Positions 1 to 5,873 of a DNA stretch of 5,873 nt are shown in pieces. Location: assembly GCA_018065025.1 (NCBI GenBank), contig JAGHUB010000398.1:1-5873 (forward strand), read 5' to 3'. The notes under the pieces were generated by a model. That model was not told the origin of the DNA, searched no databases, and worked only from the letters and a program-made list of their open reading frames with translations. The DNA is from Candidatus Equihabitans merdae. Lineage in GTDB: Bacteria > Bacillota > Clostridia > Lachnospirales > Lachnospiraceae. The stretch's first letter is position 1. Each line of letters opens with the position of its first letter. Both the position numbers and the translations under genes were made by a program.

Positions 1-773
1 AGGTAGATAGAGATGGCATCAGCAAGACGGAAGGCCAGTTTGCCAAGACCGGCACCCTTGGGTGACCAGTTTCCCAGGATGCATATAGAGAAGGCGATCC
101 AACCACGACCTCCGATAACGTTGGATGAGAACATACCCAGATAACCGACGGTGTAGAATGCACCGGCAAGACCGCTTAAGCAGCCTGCGAAGACTACTGT
201 GAGGAAGCGGATACGGTTAACATTCAGACCGGCTACGTCAACAGCTTCCGGATTTTCACCGGTTGAACGTAATGTCAGACCAAGTGAAGTGTGATACAGG
301 ACATAGATTGAAATCGGAATAATGATATAAGCAAAATATGTCAGGATGTTCTGCTGGAAGAACATGGGTCCGATGACCGGAATCTTGGACAGCAGGGGGA
401 TGGAAATCTTCTGCAGTGTATCGATCTGCAGGGGAGATGTGGGTACGCCAAACAATACACGCTGGAAGTAAGCACAAATACCAACTGCCAGGATGTTGAG
501 GGCTGTACCTGTAACAACCTGATGCTGCTGCATGGTTACTGTGATGAAAGCATACAGGAGAGCCATCAGGCCACCTGCGATGATAGCGCACAGGAGACCG
601 ATTGCAATGCTGCCTGTCAGATAAGTGCCGACGAAACCGCCCCAGGCACCAAGCAGGAAGATACCTTCAATGGCACAGACCATCATACCGGTACGTTCTG
701 CAAATACTTCAGCTAATGCACCCATAAGAAGGGGTGTACTCATCATGATCGCTCTGGTTAATACGTTGATCAT
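1..773 (-). CDS. ABC importer permease 2, YufQ/NupQ-like (partial, C-terminus off the left edge)
   Basis: Second membrane subunit of a BMP/nucleoside-type ABC importer (branched-chain/ribose-type permease superfamily). Translation from the ATG at 773 gives 257 residues open to the window edge; family members run to a little over 300, so roughly 50 residues are missing. Visible family motifs are AERTGMMVCAIEGIFLLGA (about 25-43; compare the AERSGVVNIGLEG pattern of the family), QHQVVTGTALNILAVG (83-98), the cytoplasmic loop LRSTGENPEAVDVAGLNV (168-185) and GRGWIAFSICILGNWSPKGA (222-241). Hydrophobic helices lie between them. The start follows the stop of permease 1 after only 2 bases, and an AGGTG at 785..781 inside the end of that gene, 7 bases upstream, serves as its ribosome binding site. 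It should be made together with permease 1 and form a heterodimeric channel with it. The family call is firm; the substrate is not determined. Confidence 0.93.
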   Translation of the reverse strand, partial: MINVLTRAIMMSTPLLMGALAEVFAERTGMMVCAIEGIFLLGAWGGFVGTYLTGSIAIGLLCAIIAGGLMALLYAFITVTMQQHQVVTGTALNILAVGICAYFQRVLFGVPTSPLQIDTLQKISIPLLSKIPVIGPMFFQQNILTYFAYIIIPISIYVLYHTSLGLTLRSTGENPEAVDVAGLNVNRIRFLTVVFAGCLSGLAGAFYTVGYLGMFSSNVIGGRGWIAFSICILGNWSPKGAGLGKLAFRLADAISIY

Positions 774-775
774 AC

Positions 776-1840
776 TTATGCACCTGCCTTTCTCATCTGC
801 TTTTTCTTCTTCTTATTCTCTACGATGCGACGAACGGCATAAGAGATAATTACGCATGCCATAACAATACCTTCGATCAATTCGATGATACTGGCAGGGA
901 TGTTAAGACCGGGCAGACGACCCATTGTTGTACCCATGACATTCAGGAAACCAAACAGGATAGATGCGAAGATACAGCCGATGGGGTTACCGTTGGCCAG
1001 GATCGCAATACCGATACCATAGGAACCAATTGAAGCATTGAAGTCACGAAGCAGCATGTGCTGAACACCATTGATCTCTGTCAGACCGGCGATACCGGCA
1101 AGACCCCCGGCGATCATAAAGCTGATGACATAGATGGTAGTGGGTTTGATACCGCCAAGGTTGGCAGCGTCAGAGTTCTTACCAACAGCACGAATCTGGA
1201 AACCAAGTGTTGTCTTGTTAAGAAGTACCCATACGCCGATAGCGAACAAAACAGCGATAACGAAACCAAGATGAACTCTGGTGCCGGGAAGGATTGTTGG
1301 CAGATAAGCAGCTTTGTCGATAGCATCTGTCTGCATGTATTCAGCCTTAGTCTCCTGCAGAGAAGTTCTCAGCAGATAGTCCATGAAGTTGGAAACAACG
1401 TATGTGGACATCATACTGACCAGGAATTCATTAGCTTTAAATTTAGCTTTGGCTCCACCGATCAGACCACCCATGAAGGCGCCGCCGGCTGCTGAACCGA
1501 TGAGAACGATGATCAGAAGGATAAATGTGGGAACAATGCTCTGAAGCTTAAGAGACAGAGCAACAGCAACGATAGAACCCATCAGGAACTGACCCTGAGC
1601 ACCGATGTTGAAAAGATTGGCATTGTAGGTAAATGCAAATGCCAGTGAAGTAAAGATCAGGGGAGTTGCCTTAACCAGAACTTCACCCAGGTTGTATTTA
1701 TCTGATACGATCTTACCTAAAGCCTGACCGCAGACGTCCAGCGGATTAACCTTCATGAACAGAAGTAAAATGGCACTGATAATAAGACCGATGATAACAG
1801 CTCCGATATTATAGAGCAGAATATTGGCTCTTGATTTCAT
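776..1840 (-). CDS. ABC importer permease 1, YufP/NupP-like
   Basis: First membrane subunit of the importer, 354 residues, the usual length for this family. It starts with a hydrophobic helix at about 8-29. The family signatures FNIGAQGQFLMG (77-88), KANEFLVSMMSTYV (135-148) and the cytoplasmic coupling loop TTLGFQIRAVGKNSDAANLG (210-229) follow, then INGVQHMLL (256-264) and a last helix near 317-336. The protein ends in a very basic tail (ENKKKKKQMRKAGA), which by the positive-inside rule puts the C-terminus in the cytoplasm. The start ATG (1840-1838) overlaps the stop of the ATPase gene by one base (TAATG). A near-perfect AAGGAGGTG at 1857..1849, 8 bases upstream, lies within the last ATPase codons and supports this start. 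It pairs with permease 2, which starts 2 bases after this stop. Substrate is unproven; purine or other nucleosides are the family default. Confidence 0.95.
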   Translation of the reverse strand: MKSRANILLYNIGAVIIGLIISAILLLFMKVNPLDVCGQALGKIVSDKYNLGEVLVKATPLIFTSLAFAFTYNANLFNIGAQGQFLMGSIVAVALSLKLQSIVPTFILLIIVLIGSAAGGAFMGGLIGGAKAKFKANEFLVSMMSTYVVSNFMDYLLRTSLQETKAEYMQTDAIDKAAYLPTILPGTRVHLGFVIAVLFAIGVWVLLNKTTLGFQIRAVGKNSDAANLGGIKPTTIYVISFMIAGGLAGIAGLTEINGVQHMLLRDFNASIGSYGIGIAILANGNPIGCIFASILFGFLNVMGTTMGRLPGLNIPASIIELIEGIVMACVIISYAVRRIVENKKKKKQMRKAGA

Positions 1841-3372
1841 TATTCAGCCACCTCCTTCTCATCTTCCAGATGAACACCGGCCATCAACAGACCGATCTGT
1901 TCTGTAGTCAGATCACCATTCTTATAGATGCCCATCATCTTACCACCGTGCATAACGGCGATTCTGTCGCACATCTCAAAGATTTCAGAAAGTTCTGTAG
2001 AAATAAGCAGAACAGCTTTGCCGTTGGCTTTTTCTTCTGAGATAACATGGTGAATACGATCGACAGCACCCATGTCCAGACCACGTGTGGGCTGGTTGAA
2101 GATCAGAAGCTTCTTGCCCAGGTCTACTTCACGTCCCAGAACAACCTTCTGCTGGTTACCACCGGAAAGACCTCTGGCGATATCACTGTAGTCATTGGCC
2201 TTAACACGATGACGTTTGATCAGTTCATTGGTGTACTCATTGAGTTTCTTGATACGAATGAAGCCCTTGTTGGACCATTCTTTATCCCACCAATGCTTCA
2301 GGAAGATATTCTCTGCCAGTGTCATATCCATAACCATGGCATCACGATATCTGTCTACCGGGCAATAACCGATGCCCATGGTATTACGTTTCTTGATGGA
2401 AGCCTTGGTGATGTCTTCGCCATCCAGAACGATAGTGCCCTTGGTAGCATGCTTTAAGCCGCTGATGACATCACACAGTTCATCCTGACCGTTACCACTA
2501 ACGCCGGCGATACCGAAGATTTCACCCTTGTGGATATCAAAGTTAAGATCCTTCAGCAGATCTACCGCATTCTTCTCACCGAAGGAAACATCCTTGATAG
2601 AAAGAACAACATCGTTGTTCATATAGTCAATGGATTCGTCACGTGCAGGCGGGATGATGGGCTCACCAATCATCAGCTTGGCAAGTTCCTGTTCGTCAGT
2701 ATCTTCTCTCTTAACAGTATCAACGACAACACCATTTCTCATAACGACGATCTTGTCTGCTACTTCCATAACTTCTTTCATCTTATGAGTGATGAAAACG
2801 ATACTGTTGCCCTTAGCAGTGAAGTCTTTGATAAACTGCATCAGGTTGTCGGATTCCTGAGGTGTCAGAACAGCAGTGGGTTCGTCCATGATCAGGATGC
2901 TTGTATTAATATAAAGCGCTTTAAGAATCTCGATCTTCTGCTGCTGACCAACAGCCAGCTGGCCAACCGGTACATCTACCGGAACATCAAATCCGTATTT
3001 CAGCGCAATTTCTTTCAGTTTCTTTTCATGTTCCTTAATATTGACATGTCCGTGGACATTACCAAGGATAATATTTTCTGTTGCTGTATGTGTCGGAACC
3101 AGAGAGAAGTGCTGCTGGATCATCGCGATACCACGAGACATAGCGTCAGCCGGGTTCTTGATGTTGACTTCCTCACCACGTACAAAAATCTTACCTTCAT
3201 CTTTTCCATAAAGACCATACAGGATCTTCATGATGGTACTCTTACCGGCACCATTTTCACCAAGCAGTGCAACAACTTCTCCTTCTTCAACTGTCAGAGA
3301 TACATCTTTGTTTGCAATGACTTTGGCAAAGTATTTCGAAACATTCTGTATATCAATTGCAGGTACAGCCAT
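1840..3372 (-). CDS. ABC importer ATPase with two nucleotide-binding domains, YufO/NupO-like
   Basis: Cytoplasmic energising subunit, 510 residues, a tandem fusion of two ATP-binding domains as in ribose- and nucleoside-type importers. Domain 1 is complete: Walker A GENGAGKST (38-46), Q-loop MIQQHF (84-89), signature LAVGQQQK (139-146, where many ABC proteins have LSGGQ), Walker B ILIMDEP (159-165) with catalytic Glu164, and switch His196. Domain 2 is degenerate: its Walker A is GVSGNGQDEL (290-299) without the Lys-Ser, its Walker B is LLIFNQPTRGLD (422-433) with Asn-Gln instead of Asp-Glu, and the switch His is replaced within STELSE (458-463). Its signature LSGGNQQK (402-409) is intact. So one site should hydrolyse ATP and the other mainly bind it, which is usual for this family. 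Ribosome binding site AGAGGGG (3387..3381) sits 8 bases before the ATG. It follows the lipoprotein gene after a stem-loop and overlaps permease 1. Confidence 0.97.
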   Translation of the reverse strand: MAVPAIDIQNVSKYFAKVIANKDVSLTVEEGEVVALLGENGAGKSTIMKILYGLYGKDEGKIFVRGEEVNIKNPADAMSRGIAMIQQHFSLVPTHTATENIILGNVHGHVNIKEHEKKLKEIALKYGFDVPVDVPVGQLAVGQQQKIEILKALYINTSILIMDEPTAVLTPQESDNLMQFIKDFTAKGNSIVFITHKMKEVMEVADKIVVMRNGVVVDTVKREDTDEQELAKLMIGEPIIPPARDESIDYMNNDVVLSIKDVSFGEKNAVDLLKDLNFDIHKGEIFGIAGVSGNGQDELCDVISGLKHATKGTIVLDGEDITKASIKKRNTMGIGYCPVDRYRDAMVMDMTLAENIFLKHWWDKEWSNKGFIRIKKLNEYTNELIKRHRVKANDYSDIARGLSGGNQQKVVLGREVDLGKKLLIFNQPTRGLDMGAVDRIHHVISEEKANGKAVLLISTELSEIFEMCDRIAVMHGGKMMGIYKNGDLTTEQIGLLMAGVHLEDEKEVAE

Positions 3373-3394
3373 AACAATATCCCCTCTTTAGTAG

Positions 3395-3424
3395 CAGGAC
3401 CTGCGTATGCGACGCAGGTCCCTG
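3395..3424 (-). other. Intergenic RNA stem-loop between lipoprotein and ATPase genes
   Basis: A perfect 10-bp inverted repeat, GGACCTGCGT / ACGCAGGTCC (3397-3406 and 3412-3421), encloses a 5-base loop. Two more pairs form beyond a single bulged C. It is the main structure in the 86-base gap between the lipoprotein stop and the ATPase start, and it ends 7 bases or more before the ATPase ribosome binding site. On the transcribed strand the stem is followed by TGCTACTAAAG rather than a run of T, so it is not a standard intrinsic terminator. By analogy with other importer operons, such a hairpin can protect the 3' end of the binding-protein message or cause partial termination, giving more binding protein than membrane components. 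The structure is seen; the role is inferred. Confidence 0.7.
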
Positions 3425-3458
3425 GTTTTAATGTTCAGTTATGGTTTGTTGATTCAAA

Positions 3459-4556
3459 TTAGTCAAAGAGAGCTTTCAGATCAACGCTGCCATCTTTAAG
3501 AGCTTCAACAGCTGCATCACAGGCTGTCTTAGCTTCGTCCGGACAATTGTCTGTGTAAACCGGGAAGTAGATACCTTCGGCAACACCAACTTCAACAACC
3601 TGATGGCCCTTCAGTTCGCCATTCAGATAGTTGTCGATAGCCCAAACATACATTGTGGCATAGTCGAAATCGATAGAAGCAACAACTGTTTCGGGATCGA
3701 TAACAGTCTGGTCAGAAGAATAACCAACAACCTTAGCGCCCTTTTCAACAGCACCGTCGATAACGCCAAGACCCAGTTCGTTAGCATATACGAACATAAC
3801 GTCAGCGCCTTCGTCGATCATGGATTCAGACATCTGCTTACCAAGAGCTACATCGCTCCAGCTGTTAGCATAAGCCAGATTGTAGTCAGAACCTTCGATA
3901 CCACGTTCTGTAGCGATTTCAACAGCAGTCTTACCATAGACAGCCATCAGGTCTTTCATAGCCTGGTTGGGGTCGCCACCGATCATACCGAACTTACCGC
4001 TTTCTGTGATGTTACCGGCGATGCAAGCAGCAAGGTAGGAAGCTTCATATTCCTTCGGGAACAGCGGGCAAAGGTTGTCGCCGTCGCAGTTAGCACCGTT
4101 AACTACCATGAACAGTGTGTCCGGATAGTTAGCAGCTACAGAAGCAGCAGCTTCGTCGAACTGAGAACCGGCAGCCATGATGATGTCATAACCACGTTCT
4201 GCATATTCACGGAATGTAGATTCGAAGTCAGCTTCCTGAACAGCTTCTACGTATTCCATATCTGTGCCAAGGTTTTCGTTACAAGCTACAACACCGGCAT
4301 AGTTGGAAGCATTCCAACCCTGGTCGTTGATTTCGCCGGGAAGAAGAAGAACCATCTTAACATCAGAAGCGTCTTTAGCCGGAGCGGCTTCTTCAGCTTC
4401 TTCTGTTTCTTCAGCTTCTTCAGCAACTTCTTCCTCTTCAGCAGCTTCTTCTGCTGCGGGTTCGGATGCAGGAGCTTCGGCAGCCTTGCTTCCGCAACCG
4501 GCCATCATGCCTGCAACCATGACTGTTGACAACAGTACTGCAAAAAACTTTCTCAT
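3459..4556 (-). CDS. BMP-family (Bmp/PnrA-like) substrate-binding lipoprotein
   Basis: Extracytoplasmic ligand-capture subunit of the importer, 365 residues, anchored to the membrane by lipid. The signal peptide MRKFFAVLLSTVMVAGMMAGC has a basic N-terminus, a hydrophobic core and a lipobox MAGC with Cys21 as the acylated residue. A Glu/Ala-rich tether follows (about 25-60), then the BMP fold: KMVLLLPGEINDQGWNASNY (67-86, the family's DDKSFN-type ligand loop), the KEYEASYLAACIAGNI stretch (168-183), the IGG strand end (192-194), NSWSDVALGKQMSESMIDEG (231-250), ADVMFVYANELG (251-262) and VVGYSSDQT (276-284). The frame stays open to an ATG at 4637, but the signal peptide and the ribosome binding site AAGGAGG (4572..4566), 9 bases before the ATG at 4556, fix the start. 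Characterised relatives bind purine nucleosides; the ligand here is unproven. Six further cysteines in the mature part are unusual for an exported protein. Confidence 0.95.
   Translation of the reverse strand: MRKFFAVLLSTVMVAGMMAGCGSKAAEAPASEPAAEEAAEEEEVAEEAEETEEAEEAAPAKDASDVKMVLLLPGEINDQGWNASNYAGVVACNENLGTDMEYVEAVQEADFESTFREYAERGYDIIMAAGSQFDEAAASVAANYPDTLFMVVNGANCDGDNLCPLFPKEYEASYLAACIAGNITESGKFGMIGGDPNQAMKDLMAVYGKTAVEIATERGIEGSDYNLAYANSWSDVALGKQMSESMIDEGADVMFVYANELGLGVIDGAVEKGAKVVGYSSDQTVIDPETVVASIDFDYATMYVWAIDNYLNGELKGHQVVEVGVAEGIYFPVYTDNCPDEAKTACDAAVEALKDGSVDLKALFD
4384..4460 (-). repeat. Low-complexity GAA/GCT repeat encoding the acidic lipoprotein tether
   Basis: Within the lipoprotein gene, roughly codons 33-58 are almost only Glu and Ala codons with an occasional Thr or Val (the EEAAEEEEVAEEAEETEEAE stretch). 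On the plus strand this appears as an imperfect tandem CTTCTTCAG pattern. It codes for the flexible, strongly negative linker between the lipid-anchored Cys21 and the folded binding domain. Acidic or low-complexity tethers are common in clostridial binding lipoproteins. The repeat could change length by replication slippage in steps of 3 or 6 bases without breaking the frame. Confidence 0.75.
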
Positions 4557-4565
4557 AATGTTTTT

Positions 4566-4572
4566 CCTCCTT
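4566..4572 (-). promoter_or_regulatory. Ribosome binding site fixing the lipoprotein start
   Basis: AAGGAGG lies 9 bases upstream of the ATG at 4556. It rules out the in-frame ATG at 4637, which would place 27 non-signal residues before the lipoprotein signal peptide and run through the probable promoter. Confidence 0.85.
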
Positions 4573-4583
4573 TTTTTGCATGT

Positions 4584-4600
4584 GGAATCTATATAATTCC
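4584..4600 (-). other. Short inverted repeat in the probable 5' untranslated region of the lipoprotein gene
   Basis: GGAAT and ATTCC flank a 7-base A/T-only core apart from one G or C (4584-4588 and 4596-4600). In the message it could form a weak hairpin upstream of the ribosome binding site, or at DNA level serve as a small operator. It lies 12-28 bases after the candidate -10 element, so it would be at or just after the transcription start. The repeat is short and may be chance. Confidence 0.3.
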
Positions 4601-4611
4601 TGTCACATAAA

Positions 4612-4639
4612 ATTTTAGCGGTTTGTGGCAAATCCACAA
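4612..4639 (-). promoter_or_regulatory. Candidate promoter of the importer operon
   Basis: On the minus strand TTGTGG (4639..4634) and TAAAAT (4617..4612) stand 16 bases apart, resembling a sigma-A -35 and -10. The -10 matches the consensus at five of six positions, the -35 at only three, as expected of a promoter needing an activator. It is followed by about 55 bases to the lipoprotein start, room for a leader with its own ribosome binding site. It sits in the only long gap in the block, between the regulator and its presumed target. No start site has been mapped, so this is inference. Confidence 0.45.
4623..4639. promoter_or_regulatory. 17-bp dyad over the candidate -35 element
   Basis: TTGTGGCAAATCCACAA is a perfect 6-bp inverted repeat around a 5-base centre. 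One arm coincides with the proposed -35 hexamer and the other lies in the spacer, where a bound protein would block or replace polymerase. It lacks the central CG of a CcpA cre site. The protein that would bind it is unknown. Confidence 0.4.
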
Positions 4640-4649
4640 CGAGGCGGAA

Positions 4650-4675
4650 TTACGATTATGTTGAATATTTTACGA
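4650..4675 (-). promoter_or_regulatory. Candidate response-regulator sites: two direct TCGTAA half-sites
   Basis: TCGTAA occurs at 4675..4670 and again at 4655..4650, same orientation, exactly 20 bases apart, about two helical turns. The nearer copy ends 10 bases upstream of the candidate -35. AraC-type regulators commonly bind direct repeats spaced by about two turns next to the -35 of the promoters they activate, and such a regulator is encoded immediately upstream. Hexamer repeats can arise by chance in A/T-rich DNA, so this is a hypothesis. Confidence 0.35.
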
Positions 4676-4702
4676 AACTTTCCCAAAAATGCATTTTTCG
4701 TA
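4671..4702 (-). other. Inverted repeat directly after the response-regulator stop codon
   Basis: TACGAAA and TTTCGTA (4671-4677 and 4696-4702) form a perfect 7-bp inverted repeat around 18 bases, beginning at the base after the regulator's TAG. Overlapping it is a 14-base perfect palindrome AAAAATGCATTTTT (4685-4698). The stem is A/T-rich and is followed by AAAATATT rather than a T run, so it is at best a weak terminator. It might instead be part of the regulatory DNA of the next promoter, since one arm contains the proposed TCGTAA half-site. Confidence 0.3.
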
Positions 4703-5425
4703 CTAGTCACTTGTCTGAGAATTGCGGAATTCCCTTGGTGTCATGCCGTACTTCTTGCGGAAGACACTGCTGAAATAACGAGGGTCTGTAAAGCCAACCA
4801 ATTCAGCAATATCACCCACTTTATTATGCACATCCAGCAACAGTTCTTTTGCCTTCTCCAGGCGAACCTCTGTCACATAGTCAGAGAATTTCATACCTGT
4901 GTTCTTCTTAAAAAGGTCTGACAGATAATTAGGGGATATATATAGTTCTGCCGCCACTTCACTTTGGTTGATCTTGCTGCGATAGTTGAGCTGTATGTAC
5001 TCTTCTGCTTTCATGATCAGCAGATTGTTATTGGCTTTGAGAGAAGCAGAGTTGTCCGGTTTTAATTCAGATTCAATGGTTTCCAAAGCCTCTACCAGTT
5101 CAGAAGGATTGGTGGGCTTCAGCAAAAACTTGCGAACTCCCAGGTCAATGGCTTTCTGAGCATAATCAAAGCGGGCATATCCGGTCAAAATAATAAAACG
5201 AGTATTCTTATGGGCATCATGAATAGCCTCGATCATCTCAAGACCTGTGGCTCCCGGCATATGAATATCGGTGATCACCACATCCGGTTCCACATCTTTA
5301 AGGTATTCAATGGCAGACAGGCCATCGGCAAATGACTGCAGCACATACCAGTCCTTATGCATTTCTACGATCTTAGTCAGACCTTTTCGAATCTTAGGCT
5401 CATCATCAATGATTACGATCTTCAT
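4703..5425 (-). CDS. AraC-family DNA-binding response regulator, YesN-like
   Basis: Cytoplasmic transcription factor of a two-component pair, 240 residues from the chosen start. The receiver domain (about 1-120) has the acidic pair in IIDDEP (residues 5-10), phospho-acceptor Asp53 in VITDIHMPG, the switch Thr81 in ILTGY and the conserved Lys103 in LLKP. After a short linker, the C-terminal AraC domain (about 137-236) has a first helix-turn-helix around QSEVAAELYISPNYLSDLFK and a second around VGDIAELVGFTDPRYFSSVF, ending in the typical YGMTPREFR. It lacks the long middle region of many YesN proteins (often above 500 residues), so it is a compact form. Two adjacent ATGs occur (5428 and 5425); the second is preferred because GGGAGG (5436..5431) is 5 bases from it and only 2 from the first. 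It overlaps the kinase gene by 20 bases and probably controls the importer operon downstream. Confidence 0.95.
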   Translation of the reverse strand: MKIVIIDDEPKIRKGLTKIVEMHKDWYVLQSFADGLSAIEYLKDVEPDVVITDIHMPGATGLEMIEAIHDAHKNTRFIILTGYARFDYAQKAIDLGVRKFLLKPTNPSELVEALETIESELKPDNSASLKANNNLLIMKAEEYIQLNYRSKINQSEVAAELYISPNYLSDLFKKNTGMKFSDYVTEVRLEKAKELLLDVHNKVGDIAELVGFTDPRYFSSVFRKKYGMTPREFRNSQTSD

Positions 5426-5873
5426 CATTACCTCCCGCTACAGGCAGATACAACCTGGTTATAGTGCCGTTTTCAGGACTACTCTCCACTTCAAACCGGC
5501 ATTTATTATCAAAAAGAAGCTGCAGACGTTTCACCACATTTTTTATACCGATACTGGTAGCCTCCACATTCTTGGCATTAAGAAGACTCCAGTAATTCTC
5601 CAGCTGCTCTTCGTTCATGCCCTCGCCATCATTTTCTACGGTGATACAGGCCACAGGGCCTTCATGATCGATCTGTCGAACGATCTCATTATCCTCCGGA
5701 TCAGCAAGATAAGTGTAGACTTTGATGGTGAGGATCTGATCGCTCTTCCTCATGGCGTACTTGATGGAATTCTCCACCAGGGGCTGAAGAATAAGCTTTG
5801 GTACTTCTACATCTCGAAGGTCATTATCCAGCTCCAGTTCAAAGAGCAGACGATCTTCCAGACGGTTTTTCTG
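5406..5873 (-). CDS. YesM-type sensor histidine kinase, C-terminal part (N-terminus off the right edge)
   Basis: The last 155 residues of a sensor kinase are present; the frame is open to the window edge. What remains is the ATP-binding (HATPase) domain: LILQPLVENSIKYAM (about 27-41 of the visible part) is the N-box with the Glu-Asn pair, ENDGEGM (80-86) is the G1 box, and SIGIKNVVKRLQLLF (107-121) is the G2 box. The LILQPLVEN wording and the GIxNVxxRL arrangement are those of the His_kinase/YesM group. The sensing domain, membrane segments and phosphorylated His lie outside the window. In G2 a Ser stands where many relatives have the first Gly. The GTG at 5777 is an internal Val codon, not a start, since the N-box runs through it. 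Its stop lies inside the response-regulator gene, marking the two as a pair. The stimulus cannot be inferred. Confidence 0.92.
   Translation of the reverse strand, partial: QKNRLEDRLLFELELDNDLRDVEVPKLILQPLVENSIKYAMRKSDQILTIKVYTYLADPEDNEIVRQIDHEGPVACITVENDGEGMNEEQLENYWSLLNAKNVEATSIGIKNVVKRLQLLFDNKCRFEVESSPENGTITRLYLPVAGGNDEDRNH
5431..5436 (-). promoter_or_regulatory. Ribosome binding site inside the kinase gene, deciding the regulator start
   Basis: GGGAGG lies within the kinase's last codons (the VAGGND stretch). Its spacing is 5 bases to the ATG at 5425 and 2 bases to the ATG at 5428, so the second Met is the better start. Its position within the upstream gene implies translational coupling, keeping kinase and regulator in proportion. 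Confidence 0.65.

Noticed and set aside
256..591. Minus-strand open frame of 111 residues near the left edge
   Set aside because: It is in another frame of the permease 2 gene, whose translation carries clear family motifs throughout.
2530..3462. Long plus-strand open frame (310 residues) opposite the ATPase gene
   Set aside because: It lies antisense to a gene with complete ABC motifs, its translation shows no recognisable domain, and it has no convincing ribosome binding site; it is a by-product of codon usage.
3603..4529. Long plus-strand open frame (308 residues) opposite the lipoprotein gene
   Set aside because: It is antisense to a clear BMP lipoprotein, and its Ser/Phe-rich end is the reverse reading of the GAA/GCT repeat.
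4557..4637. In-frame N-terminal extension of the lipoprotein to the ATG at 4637
   Set aside because: It would bury the signal peptide behind 27 unrelated residues and has no ribosome binding site, while a strong one precedes the ATG at 4556.
4623..4639. CcpA catabolite-repression (cre) site
   Set aside because: The centre is CAAAT and lacks the conserved CG and the flanking TGNAA pattern of cre sites.
4685..4698. AAAAATGCATTTTT palindrome as a rho-independent terminator for the two-component genes
   Set aside because: A perfect palindrome without a loop makes a poor hairpin, there is no G/C stem, and no T run follows the wider inverted repeat.
4557..4702. Purine riboswitch upstream of the importer
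   Set aside because: The leader from the candidate start site is only about 50 bases, too short for a purine aptamer plus expression platform, and the conserved loop sequences were not seen.
5406..5777. A separate small protein starting at the GTG at 5777
   Set aside because: The frame continues upstream to the window edge, and the kinase N-box spans the GTG, so it is an internal Val codon.

Overview
The window holds one end-to-end block of minus-strand genes, read right to left: the C-terminal end of a YesM-type sensor histidine kinase (cut by the right edge), an AraC-type response regulator, a BMP-family (Bmp/PnrA-like) substrate-binding lipoprotein, a double-domain ABC ATPase, a first permease, and a second permease cut by the left edge. 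Gene content and style suggest a low-to-moderate G+C Gram-positive anaerobe of the Clostridia, perhaps Lachnospiraceae. The reasons are strong AGGAGG-type ribosome binding sites, the YesM/YesN-style two-component pair, and a lipoprotein with a short signal peptide followed by a Glu/Ala-rich tether. The lineage is an inference from style, not from a marker gene.

Region by region: 5406-5873 is the kinase end, overlapping the response regulator (4703-5425) by about 20 bases, so the pair is translationally coupled. A 146-base gap (4557-4702) follows. It contains a candidate promoter, two direct TCGTAA half-sites 20 bases apart just upstream of it, a 17-base dyad over its -35 element, and a short inverted repeat right after the regulator's stop. 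The lipoprotein gene (3459-4556) is separated from the ATPase (1840-3372) by 86 bases that contain a perfect 10-bp stem-loop. From there the genes are packed tightly: ATPase and permease 1 share the bases TAATG, and permease 1 and permease 2 are 2 bases apart.

How they work together: the lipoprotein, ATPase and two permeases make a complete ABC importer of the NupNOPQ/BmpDEFG (YufNOPQ) type, whose characterised members take up nucleosides. The adjacent two-component system probably senses an extracellular cue and activates the promoter in front of the lipoprotein. The substrate cannot be read from the sequence: nucleoside is the default, but control by a YesM/AraC pair is more usual for sugar importers, so another ligand is possible.

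No CRISPR array, mobile element, tRNA or rRNA was seen. The window looks like an ordinary core-metabolism transport locus; the points of interest are regulatory (intergenic architecture) rather than a new system.
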